Origin: Rhizoclosmatium globosum | Taxonomy: Eukaryota; Chytridiomycota; Chytridiomycetes; Chytridiales; Chytriomycetaceae | Assembly: GCA_002104985.1 (NCBI GenBank) | Contig: MCGO01000125.1 | Span: 1-64,000, forward strand | Length of the DNA stretch: 64,000 nucleotides | Direction: 5' to 3' | Part shown: positions 45,454 to 58,400 of the stretch, piece after piece | How the letters are laid out: each line of letters starts with the position of its first letter | How positions within the stretch are numbered: position 1 is the first letter of the stretch | Program-made: the position numbers and the translations under genes | Notes under the pieces: generated by a model | What the model saw: only the letters and a program-made list of their open reading frames with translations | What the model was told of the DNA's origin: nothing | The model's database searches: none

Positions 45454-46864
45454 TCAGTCTACTCCAAAGTAAGAATGATAATCAGCAAACGACTCCTGCA
45501 ACTCTTGCATTGAAGGAATACCATATGCAGATTCTACCTTCCTCCGTTCCTCCACACCCATCACCTTCCTCGTCGCAAAAGGCGGATTCATCCTAACATA
45601 CTCACGCATGGCCTTTTCAAAGTCTGCCGAGAAGGGCATATCAAAGTGCTTGTAAATTGCCTTGACAGTCAAAATAGGATCACGCACGAGAGCGTCATGG
45701 GAAACGTCAAAGAATTGTTTTGATGAAATGGCGTGGTTGGAAGAGGGTGGAGGTGTTGCGATGTTGGGGAAGGGGGTGAACCAGTCTTGAGCGACGCGAC
45801 GGCGGAGGTCGAGGAGGGATGTTGACATGTGTTTTAGTTCGGTTGTGCAGAAGGAGGTTACAGTTGAGCGTGGGAGTGGGGTCGATTGGGATGTGGAGAG
45901 GGAAGCGAGGCGGGCTGTGAGGAGGGTTAAGGAGGGGAGGACTTGGGGTATTTGCCTGTGGGTTGTGATTATACGGGCGTTGGGGAAGACAGAGAGGAAG
46001 GAGGGGAGGGAGTGGGAGTGGAAGTTTGATTTTAGAATAATGTGGGATTTTGGTTTGTATGTGGATGTGAGGGCTTGGAGATATCGTTTGAGATCTGGAT
46101 TGGGTATTGTAAGTTCAATGAATCGATGTCATAAGAACAAGGAACGTACAGATATACACTTCGAGCATATATTCGTTATTGAATCGCAGAGATGAAACTT
46201 TGCTGTCGATGATACTCCAGAAATACAGTTGATGCTCAAGAATCATGCAATCGTCTTCAAAGTCGGTTGGATCCTTTCTGTGCGACTGAAAACAAGAGAT
46301 GTAGAAGGATGGAGCCAGACGAGGTTCATCCAGCATAATACGTCCTTCACGATCAATGTTAGGATGGTCCTGATAGCCTCTCTTTGAAGGTGGTGGAAAC
46401 AAGTCCTCCATCAGCATCTTGTCCATTTCAAAGGCTCTGAACGCCCGTGCCCCTGGATCGCAAGCAAGCAGCCTCTGCAGCAGCGAAGCGCCAGCGTGTG
46501 GCAAGCCCGTGACTAAAAGCGGCGGCGGAAGTGGGATATCGGCAATCTCCTTCTTCGCGAGGACCCACTTGATCAGGGCCCTTCGAGTCCGCAGCGCCGC
46601 CTCGATCGCCTTTGCAAATGTCCAGCGTCGCAGCGGCGTCAGTTTCGCCGCAGAGCCCACGAGCGCCGCCAGCATCGCAGCGACGAGTGGCTGCCGCCCA
46701 AACACCTTCTCCTGATCGCTGCCGTCCGCCTCCAAGAGACCGCCAAGACGTCTTTGCGGAATCGCGTACACTGGCGCACCAATAAGCCACTCGATTAGGA
46801 CAAGGAACCGGTCGAGGAGGGAGTACAAAAGGGGTGGGTCGTGGCTGGCAACAACGGACTCCAT
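45454..46864 (-). CDS. sulfotransferase-family protein with degenerate PAPS loop
   Basis: Exons 46150-46864 and 45454-46094 join in phase (GTACGT...CCAG), giving 451 residues. The fold is Sulfotransfer_3-like: 'PPLLVTGLPHAGASLLQRLL' in the 5'-phosphosulfate-binding loop, 'DDCMILEHQL', 'HIILKSNFHSHSLPSFLSVFPNARIITTHR' (3'-phosphate loop, R retained) and 'FDVSHDALVRDPILTVKAIYKHFDMPFS' near the end. The loop normally reads GLPRSGTT. Here R-S-G-T is replaced by H-A-G-A, so the conserved Arg and Thr are missing and activity is doubtful. N-terminal helices 1-100 are typical of the bacterial/fungal branch. Confidence 0.78.
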
Positions 46865-47074
46865 TTCAGTGCTTCTTTTGAAGACGGCTTGAAGAATCCC
46901 AATTCAAGTATTAAACTTATAATAACAAGTCGCGTCTTTGTTATTAAGGAATCAAATCAAGGAACCTGTCTTTGTTCCTTCTTTCTGCTTCTCCTTGTTT
47001 CGATCGCTGCTGCACACAAAGCACGTTGGAAATTCCTCCTTTGCCTCCACAAAAACTCTTTCCCAAAAGAAGCA

Positions 47075-48614
<1,540 letters not shown>

Positions 48615-48660
48615 GCGATGGTGTCTTGATATTGTCTTGAGATGTGTCTTGAGTATTAAT

Positions 48661-48670
48661 GCTAAATAAA
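48661..48670 (+). terminator. AATAAA polyadenylation signal after polyubiquitin
   Basis: 'ctaaataaaa' lies about 50 bp after the stop codon, the expected position for a fungal positioning element (AATAAA). Confidence 0.55.
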
Positions 48671-48898
48671 ATCCATGTTGCGCTCTGTATAATTTCAATT
48701 GTACTCCTAAATTCCCAGCTTGCGAAACGACCATGCCTCATCAAGTTTTGCACATGAGGTGCAGTAGAACGTGCACATTTACTGTGGAGGGTTCCTATAC
48801 TTCACATTTTATAAACAAGAGATAGGGGAATGATTTTGCTTCTCAAGATCTCAATGTCAATGAGAGGAAATGGCATATACAGGAATATATTAGCGTCA

Positions 48899-49683
48899 TC
48901 AAATTCTTCCTCCACGACCAGCAGCCATTTGGATATTTCCACCACGACCCACAACTCTTCCTCGGGCAGCTTGTGCTCTTGCCACAGTTGCCTTTCCCCT
49001 TCCCAAACCAATTCCTCTTCCCTTTGTCGCGCCTGGTCCGATTCTTTTGAACATTGGCGCATTTTTAAGCATATCAGGAACGACAAAGAAGCGAACTTGA
49101 GAACTGTATTGTGAAGGACGGGGTTAGTTGGGGTGCGCAGTCAAAGATGGGTGACAGATGCTGTCATTTCCACCAGCTCCAAGTTCATAGTCCATTCAAC
49201 TTCGAATTGAATAATCCAGAGTCTAGTTTCTTCCTCGTTCGCATCCTCGCTTTGCTCCAACAAACTCTCATCCCTCGCAACTCCTCAACGCCCAAAACTC
49301 CAAAAAATACTCACCCACGAACAAAGACCTGATCCAAAACCGACGTCTTTCCGTCCCGCTGAGTGACTGTTATGTTTTTGAGTTGGACGTTCATGTTGTC
49401 TTCGGTGTCAAGGAGAGTTCCTCGGTACAGCACGCCTGTTTTCAGCTCAAGAGTGACAATGTGGCCCATGGCCTCGTGGAGCAGCTATGTTTAAGAATGA
49501 GAGGGTTAGTTTGGTTGGTTGAGGTCGGATTGGATTGTGTGGGTAGTGCGTGGTTCTGAGGGTGGACATTCTTCATCGATGTGAGGCCGGTGGATGAAAT
49601 GGCTGAAGAGTTGATTCGTAGTGTCTGGAGAGTACAAGGAAGAAGGAAGGTTATGCTACCTTCACTGGGACACCGATAGACAT
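48899..49683 (-). CDS. SMD3: small nuclear ribonucleoprotein Sm D3
   Basis: Three exons (49660-49683, 49315-49484, 48899-49103) splice in phase to 132 residues. The 24-nt first exon gives 'MSIGVPVK'. The Sm fold follows: Sm1 '[37 protein letters not shown]' (with the conserved G, N and E/D residues) and Sm2 '[17 protein letters not shown]'. The C-terminus has Gly-Arg dipeptides ('RGRVVGRGG', 'AAGRGGRI') that are methylated in relatives. SmD3 forms the heptameric ring on U1, U2, U4 and U5 snRNA. Length matches the family. Confidence 0.93.
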
Positions 49684-49934
49684 TCTTGCTTTCTGTTGCT
49701 TTTTTCTCTTCAACCAATAAACTTCTACTCTCGCATCTTCTACAACTAATTTCATTTTATTTGATGGGCGAAACGGCAAATTATAACAGAGACTCCAGGT
49801 CCTGAGGCCAGAATGAAAGAAAAGAAATGAGATAAACACAAAGGGAGAGCAAAACACGAAAATGAGAACAAAGAATATGCAGATAACCTCCTCCTTTTCC
49901 GGTTCCAAAAACCAAGTTTCGATAAGGGTGGTGT

Positions 49935-50848
49935 TTACACAGAGTTTCTCCAGTTGAGCACTTCCAAAGCAGCGTAGGCAGCCCATGCAACAAAGCACAA
50001 CCACGAGGACACAACAGCAAAGTTGACAACTCCCAAGCTTTTTGGGTAAGTCAGTGATGTCTCTTGCTCAAAGAAACCTCCGCTGAAAATGGTTCCACAG
50101 GCAAATCCTGCTCCAGAGAACTGGTTACATGTTGTGTTGATACCAATGGTGGCAACAACGGCCATGAGGAATGCAATAAGAGTCTCGACAATGGCAGCGA
50201 CAGCCATTCCGAAAATGAGACGTACGGCACGGAATTCGGCACGGACAATGTAGTAAAGCGATGCAGAACCAATGATCAACGCTAGAAGCATACTAGCTGC
50301 TGATAATCTAAACAAAGAAACATATATCAACTCTCGTTTCTAATCAAAAGATAGCTTTGTGTCTTACCCCATGATACCTGAACAAGCACTTGAGTTTGCG
50401 TTGAAGAGGTAGTATCCAGGGTTCTGAGCATCTTGGTGGTAATCTTGAATATAGAGGATACAGATGGAGGAAGGACCGTATCTGGCCTGGTCCGCAATAC
50501 CACCAAGAACAATGATGGCAGTGAGCTATAATAAAAATTTTGGTGGCTGTCAATAAGGGTTGCTGGCAGTTTCGATGGGAGGCAATGATAGAAACGAACC
50601 AATTGAAGGGCGTGAATTCCTCCGTAGAGTCCGATACGAAGCCAGTTAGAAGACTGGTTGGTAGTGAAGATGTTGGTAAATTGGTTTGAAACGGAGGCAT
50701 GCGTAAGAGAGAGCTATAGGTTAGGAGAAGAAGGAGTGCACTGGTTGTAGCATTGTATCTTTGCAATTTGATGCCAGTCATTGCTGGCGGGCCCCAGCTT
50801 TTCGGTTGTGAAGGGTGTCGAGCTTGTGCTGATGAAACCCTGCACCAT
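49935..50848 (-). CDS. four-helix membrane protein, unknown (MARVEL-like layout)
   Basis: At least three in-phase exons ('LSLTHASVSNQFTNIFTTNQ', 'LTAIIVLGGIADQARYGPSS', 'LSAASMLLALIIGSASLYYIVR...') encode about four membrane helices: 'LRIGLYGGIHALQLLTAIIVLG', 'AASMLLALIIGSASLYYI', 'LIFGMAVAAIVETLIAFLMAVVATIGI' and 'VVSSWLCFVAWAAYAAL'. Two extracytoplasmic loops contain Cys and Asn-rich stretches. The layout resembles fungal MARVEL-domain proteins, but I cannot assign the family. The N-terminal exon and ATG (50848 given) are unclear because the donor there does not fit. C-terminus 'NWRNSV'. Confidence 0.55.
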
Positions 50849-51230
50849 CGTATCACAGTTTCAAGACACCATCTTCACACCTCTCGCATCGCTAGACCAG
50901 TCTAATGAGATCTCCTGAAGAAGGATGGGCAGCTGCATTGCTGACTCCTTCGCACGATAGGCTGATCACTCGCTGTTGCCTCCTTGAGACACTATGCCCA
51001 CGTCATCCCCTTCATCAAAGTCCCTCCACTTCGCCATGAGAGCCCATCTGCTCTATTGAAACGGCTCGGGCAATGCAAGATCGTGCAAGCTGAGGTACTG
51101 TACCATTTTTGAGGTTTTTGCGTGAAGAAGAGGTCTTTGACGAAATTGGAAAAAGCAAGGAAGACACTTCACACCACCTTGTTCCTCTCGTGGCCCTTAT
51201 TTTGAAACGAGTAAGCCAAAATACTCATCT
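50849..51230. other. intergenic, no gene seen
   Basis: The segment holds short frames only, between the four-helix protein (start uncertain) and the end of the glycosyltransferase gene. No repeat or RNA gene is apparent. Confidence 0.45.
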
Positions 51231-54200
51231 TTATTGAAATTCAGACAACTTTAGCCATTCCTTTGTGAATTTCTGCAATCCAAACTCCCTTCGCACGGCT
51301 TTGCCAGCCATCCATCTCTCCAAACCAATTTGAGTCCCTCCTCCTTCATTCCATATCCTAATAATCTCAACTGCCATAACATCTTCCATTACACTCTGCG
51401 AAACAGTATCATCGATTTCTTCCTCCCTTTCTTCCCCTTTTCTTACTAATTTACTGCAATCGAAATGAATCAAGGATCCAAGACGAAACCTTGACACGCG
51501 CAAGTCTTTGATGTTAACTTCTTCAATTATGTCCATAAGCTCAAATGCTTCATTCAGGCCACCACATTGCATGCTGACAACTGGAATTCCCAACGCAAGG
51601 CTCTCCAGTACAACAATGGGCATTCCTTCCACTCGTGAGGTCATCAGAAGAACCGAATTCGTACTAGCGCTCAGTAGAAACTGCGGAATATCTGCATGGG
51701 GTACAGAATAATGAAATTGAGTCGTTGATGTATGTGAACCCCTTCCAATCAAAGGAGCTTCCAAGTGTCTATCCTTTTGCAGATTGGAATATACCTCATT
51801 CATCAATGTACCCGTTCCAACCATATGTATGTGAGGACCAGATTTCGTCTTGTCTTTGACATAGATGGCGTGTGCCTTTGAAGCGACTCGAATCCACATT
51901 AATGGATCTTTCTGCTCTTCGAATCTACCAATAAAGTAAAGGGCTGGAGTATTCACAGAGTTGGAGCTTGCGTAAGGTCCCAGGGCGGTTATTTTGCGCA
52001 ACAGTTTCAGTCGGCGGTTAGAGTCTTCTGTCGATGTGCTCTGATCCAGTTTGACCAATGTCCCTAATCCTCGCGTAAATTTGTCGCTCGAAATACGGTC
52101 GGGGTTCAGAAGATCCAAAGGTGGGGGGATCACAGCAATTGATTCCACATGTTTGCCTTTGAGTGGTGCACAACGCCCTCCATGCCAAACACCATTGCTA
52201 TCTTCAAAGCAATCTTCGGTGCTATTCATAGGTTTACCCAACACTGTATCCCCATGCCCTAAAACGTGAATGTAATGATCTTTTAGGTTTTGAGAGACAA
52301 CCACACGCTTGCTGAGCAAATGCGAAATGCGTGCGCTTCGGTGTTCCCAGTTTGAGTTGTCTGGCGGTGGATGATGTAGATGAATGATGTCAATCAAAGA
52401 TTTCGGAATGTCTTGTGTCGTTTGGTTCACTTTTGACAACTTCCCCCATTTCTCAAACAACTCATATCCTAAAACATATACGTTCATAAATTGGAACTCA
52501 AAAAGCACGTACTTACCCACAACTGTCCGGGAATTGACAGACACGCCACAATCTCGACTTTCTGCCAAATATTCCACAACACCTTTTTGGACCCTCAAGT
52601 CTTTCGACAGAGATTCCAAATGAAATACTTCGTTCACGTGTTGCTTGAAGAATTGAGACCACGGGTGAGGATGAGTATCTAAACTTCGAGCGACCACCAA
52701 CGTTGTTGACGCATTAATTGAGGCAGCTGAACCAAGAACGTGGATATCATACAAGTCCGCTCCTCCCGTTACCATCCATGGAACCATATACAACAACGAA
52801 ATAGTCTTCGCCCCGGCGTTTCGTTTTTTGTTGATGAGTCGATCAAACGAGCTTGGATTGTAGGGGAATATGTGTGCGGGATAGAGAGGCTCAAGAGGAG
52901 ATACTGGGTTCGCCAAAGACCCATTATTTCCTACTTTTTCTGATACACGTACATAGTTATGCCACTTGACGTCAATAAGTCCAAGCTTCTCGATATATTC
53001 CTGCCGTATCGACCAGCGAAGCTGTAAATGGGGATCCAACTCAGGATCCACAGCCTCAAATGTTCGATAACAAGGCATAAAAGCTTCCAAGTCACCATAA
53101 CTACTATCGTCAATCCCCAACCGCTTTGCGTTCCTAGCCTTCAACATCCTCTCCGCTTCTCCAAATGGCAAATCCCCAAAAATCACAGGATTATTATACC
53201 GTCCTTCATGCAACCACTCTGAATCCGCAACTTTCCCAATTTCCTCTACATCTGTACTCTTTCCATTGGAGAACCGTCGAAACAACCATTCCCAAAACCC
53301 ACTCTCCTTCACTTTCCCTTCAAAACTCTCCTTCATAATCCGACTACTCATCCCTAAATCATGCCGCCGATACCAAAACAGCCCTTCCTCACCGCCAACA
53401 ACCCCAACACGACGATACGAAGCCATACGGAGCCAGAAATCATAGTCTTCAAAATACCGAATCGCCGTCCGCGGACACGTCCCACCGACAGTTATGTAGT
53501 CCCAGCGTGACACGACAGACGTTGAAGTTAATGGGTTTTTGGTCTTGAGGATCCCTATGAGGTCTGACGGTGATGGCGGGGTGGCGGAATGGATGTGTGA
53601 CTTGTTACTATCGATTCCAGCGCTCATGGGAGGTGGTGACGAAGAGGGTTGCAAAGGGTTGTCACAGATGGGTGCTAATGGATCCGGGAAATGCATAACC
53701 GGCATATGGAGGAACGCAACACGTGTGTTTCCGTGGCGGTGTGATGGTCCAAATGTTTTTATCGCGAGGAGTGAGAGTTTTTCGAGAGCTGTTGGGGAGA
53801 GGAGGTCGTCGGGGTCAAAGAAAAAGACATTGTGGCTTCTGGAGGCTCGGACGCCTGTGTTTCTGGATTCGGCGAGACCACGGTTTTTGGGGTGGTGAAT
53901 AATGCGGGTTGGAATGTGGCGGAAAGATGGAAGGGGTTGAGAAGATATGGTTTCTGGAGGAAGTTCCTCAAAGTAATGCGGAGAAGGAACGTTTCCAAAG
54001 AGGAGCGACTTGAGCTTAATGTCGTTGCAAAAGGGGTCAAGAGCTGACTGATTGTAGACTGGCAGAGTCCCATCCCAAAACCCTCCTTTCTGATTTATCA
54101 GGTCCTGGAACTCGTTCAATGATTGTGTTGACGGAAGAGTCGGTTTCGAACCATCATTAACGATGATAATTTCAAAATCCGAGAAAGATTGTGTACTCAA

Positions 54201-55344
54201 TGATTTCAGCGTTTGCAGAAACCATAGTGAGTGCGGAACATTGTAAAAGGGAATAATGACTGATAATGAAGGTCTCCACCGACTTTTCAGAAGTGATAAA
54301 TGTGACAGTGTCTCTGGAAACTCCCGTTTAACAGTTCTGACATTCATTTGACAACCAATTATCTCTTCATGGTGGTTGTTCCTGTCTATGGTCTCAGTTG
54401 ACTTAAATAGAGGAGCAGGAATATGCAATCCCGTAAAACCAGCTAATCCAAACTGAATCCAAAACACAGAGTTTCTATGGCAGATCCCATTGGAAGCAGC
54501 CTTGAACAATATTTTGCCAGTTGTTTCCCAAAACTTCTCAAATGACATCCAGTCTCGAATGGATAGTAGCATTGAAGACGAAGGAGGAATTGGAGAACGT
54601 CCATCAGTGAGGTGAATAGTTTCAATTGACCCAACAGACACATCATAGGCGTTGTATTCTTCCTCACTGAACGCCACTTCCATTTCATCGACTAGAATAT
54701 TCGAGAAAACAAATTTTTGAATCGTTTCGTGAGGTGACTGGTGGTACATGGTCACAAGATGGGAGAGTGTATTCTTGTCAGTCAATGCCTCACAGTTGTC
54801 GAGAAACAAGACAAGGCCAGAGTCATCCGCCCTCTTAGATATAACTTCTCTGAATGATTCTTTTCGTGTCGCGTATGTGGATGCTGAGTTGGTGTCGGAT
54901 ACAGATGTCAAGCACCTGAGTCTGGGTTGATGATTACCAGACCAGCGGGATGAAATCAACGCAAGCGTTTCGTCGTCGCATAGTTTTGAGGATGCTGAAC
55001 CATGTAAATAGATGGTAATTGACGAGATGTTGATATTTGGATTGCTTTCTTGTTTTGTGATGGATGACATAGCATCAAACACATGAGCCTCAGGAGACAG
55101 CGGAAGTCTGTCCACTTTGCATGTTAGAATAATAGAGACTGAAGTGGGCGAGACTGGATCCAGAGTGAGTTGCTTTGCACAAAGTACGCGATTACTCACA
55201 CTGCCTTCGAGCCGTAGGGTCTCTTGAGGATGGAATGTTTGAAAACTGGAGAAACACTGAGAAAACCCCAATCAGAATGGTCGCAGCGGATGCGCGCAAC
55301 AGAAATGAGGACGGGGTCGGCCTGGGCGTTTCAGATGAAGTCAT
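51231..55344 (-). CDS. bimodular GT2-GT4 glycosyltransferase with N-terminal membrane anchor
   Basis: About 1,370 residues. ATG 55344 starts a signal anchor ('LLRASAATILIGVFSVFLQF'), but the body is one base out of frame with it; the A run at 55242-55245 is the likely break. The middle holds a GT2 domain: 'SVIIPFYNVPHSLWFLQTLKSL', 'EIIIVNDGS', 'NRGLAESRNTGVRAS' and 'VFFFDPDDLL' (DxD). The C-terminal third is a GT-B/GT4 transferase: 'LYFIGRFEEQKDP', 'PHIHMVGTGTLMNEVY', 'SVLLMTSRVEGMPIVVLES' (EGMPxxxLE donor site) and 'GIPVVSMQCGGL'. Such two-domain enzymes build capsule- or wall-like glycans. The acceptor is unknown. One intron-free frame over 4 kb. Confidence 0.8.
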
Positions 55345-55446
55345 AACAAATCTAGTTTATTATTTATCAAACTGTGAAATGAAAGGGAATAAGCGAAGAA
55401 AAGCCAAAGCCACAACATATAAACTCCGCTTCTGAATCAAAAAGTG

Positions 55447-58400
55447 TTACCAAAACCAGCCTTTAGCTTTTTTGACTGGAGTTTGAGGGCGAGGTTCCAG
55501 GTTTGGCTTTGCTTTCACCACAAAACCATCTAACACAGCTCCAAGACGATTCAATTCCTCTCTTGAAAGATTTGCACGCAATGCTGTATGGTCTGCATTT
55601 TCAAATGGCCCCAACGCAAAAATAACGTCCGCATTCAATAATCTCGCCTCCTTTGCCTCGGCAATTAATTTCGATGCATATTCAATGTGCTTTGGTCCAG
55701 TTTTAACTAATCCCGAAATCTCCAAAATTCGAGCATTTTGGTTTGTTCGAAACGGCGGTTCATCGTAAACCTTTTCATTTCCGAGACCAATTTGTTCCGC
55801 CAACTGAGAAGCCTTTCCCATTCGTCCCTCCAAATAATTGAAAATCGCATAGCGCACATCTTCTGGTGTATCAAGATCCCATTCCCATTCAGATGGAATA
55901 GGGTGGAAGGTAGTCAGCAACGGTTCTCCCATTCTTTGCCTCAGCTGTTGAGAAATGCGTGCATTCTTGTTGTGATTCTCGAGCTCAATGGATCGGTCGG
56001 AGCGCGGCTTGAACTCGCTGAATCCTTGATCATATTTTGAGTAAACCATTTTGATGCAAACATTGGACGGCAATTTCTCAAGAATTGCGGACACACTGGC
56101 AAGGTCTCGTTGTTGAGTTTGGTGCGCGTTGTCATCGAGCACATTAGCTGTGTCTTTGGAGGCAACAAAAAGAGCAAAGTCGGTAACTTGAACAAACTTT
56201 TCTGTAATACTTCTAATTTCCAACAACTGTTCTGTTACTCCTGGAGGATCAACTTCACACTAAATTAGACAACATTGTGACAGATAGAAAACAAACCAAA
56301 TATGACTGCTGGACCATTCTCCAGCTGGATTCGACACACAAAAAGGCGATCGGTTGAATCTTCGGGATTGTCCCCAAGCGGTGACTTAACTCGCTGATCA
56401 GGTCCCAACTTCAAGACTGTCTGAAATCCACGAGTTTTGCCGCTGTTTTTCGCCCTACAATTTTGTGTTAAAAAAATAAATAATGGAAGAAAGTAATTTA
56501 CCCGACAAATGTTACGACCGCACAGTCGTTCAGTGCACATCGGAGCTCGTAAATTGGCTTGAAAATTGTCTCAATGAGCTCAAGTACCGCTTTTTTATCC
56601 TTGTCTGACTTAAGATTTGGGAAGCAAGAACAGCTTAATGAGGTTGAGTGGTTTTGGTGCTTTTTCCATTCTGAAACAATAATCTGCTCTTGGTCTTGTA
56701 AGACAAGTACACTCTCCATTTCGTTCTTCTTTATGATAAAACTTAAGACCATAGTTGTGTAAACTCGGTACTTCTTGGCACAGAGGAAGTAATGACCGAC
56801 CCCAGTCATTATTCCACCCACAGTCCCGACGCCTCCTACAGCAGCAACAGGAATTCCCGCAATTGTAACAATTGGAATCAAAGCAGCACCAATAACTGCC
56901 CCAAGAATCAAAACTGCACCAATAAGGAGAACAGTATAGCGAATCCATTGGCCGTATGCGATATCCAGTTCATCTATGACTTTCTGCATGACATCGTCTG
57001 CAGTTGCTTTCATTGCATCCAGTGCTTTGACAGCACATCCTCGTTCAACATTCACTGATAGTAGAGTTTCGGATAATACAACATCACTTGTTTTCATGGT
57101 GACAAACTTATCAAGGCCAAGCCTCCAGTTATCAAAGACTGGTGTGTTGTCTAGTCTGGAAAGCCCGAGGCCACATTTTCCTGTGCTCAAGCACTCAAGT
57201 ACAATTTTCCCAGCTGCTGAATGCAGAAGTTGTGGCATATCAAAATCTGATGCAACTCCTATTGCACGCTCTACAATGGTAATTGAAATCGATTTTGCAT
57301 TGTCTCCAAAAGAGATCTAATTGAGAGTTGTCATTAATTCCCAATCATGTACAATCAAGTTCAATTCCATTGAAAATTGGTCAGAATTGCCTCTAGAAAG
57401 CGAAATTATTAAAAGTCAATGCGGTGGCAGACTACTCACGATAATGATAACGGATCAAGTGTTGCTGCTTCATTTTCAAATACAAAACTGTTGAAGTCAA
57501 GAGACAATAATTCATGTCCAACAAGCTTTAATGTCACCATCTTTGGCCAGGTATCCTTGTTAGCGTTTTTGACCATTCCAATGGGAACATAGACAATTGC
57601 GACGTTAACAACAGCATGTTTAGCAAAATATTCGCGTAATAAGTTTCTTTCAAAGCTCAGGAGGGAAAAACGCAAGGGACTCAAATGCTTGACATGGCTC
57701 GCAGCATCACACACAAAGTTTATCGTTTCAAGTGCTTTGGCCATTTTAATATTCTCCTGAGTATAATCAAGTACAATCACTCTTCCCGGTACATACGAGG
57801 AAATATCAGTTGGAGTCTTTGTCTTCATTGTGCGCAGGCAGCGTTCCCGGAGGGCCGAGATTGCTTCAACAGATCCATTATTAAAACACTCAGAAAGCTC
57901 CGTAAACATAGAAGTTCGAACATTGTCACTCATTTGGTCTATCAAGTGGACGGTCTCTGTGAAAACGTCGGTATTGTTAAATACAGAAACAATTTGTTGC
58001 TGTTCCTCTTGATGTCGAACGTCATTCTGATGATTTTGCACGGTTTCAACAACACCTGCGAAAGTGTTAGCTGCAAGAACACTTGAGAAAGCCGTGGCTG
58101 CGACAACACTCGAGAAAGCCGTAGCTGCAACAACAACTGGGATATGGCTAGCTAACCCAAATCTCGTGAAATTGCTAGCTGTAATTAAAAGAGAATTAAA
58201 TTGGTTCAGGTGTGGAAGCTTTGGTTCTGTTACACCCTGAATCCCAAAAAGACCATTTCTGTCGATTTCCATCTTTGGAAGAGGAGAAAACGAGATTGAA
58301 TAGGCCACATTATTTGATTGTGATACACCTTGCGCTTGCAAGCATTCATTTAAAACAATATGTGCCAGATTTCCAAACGGGCCTAGACCAGTTATCATAA

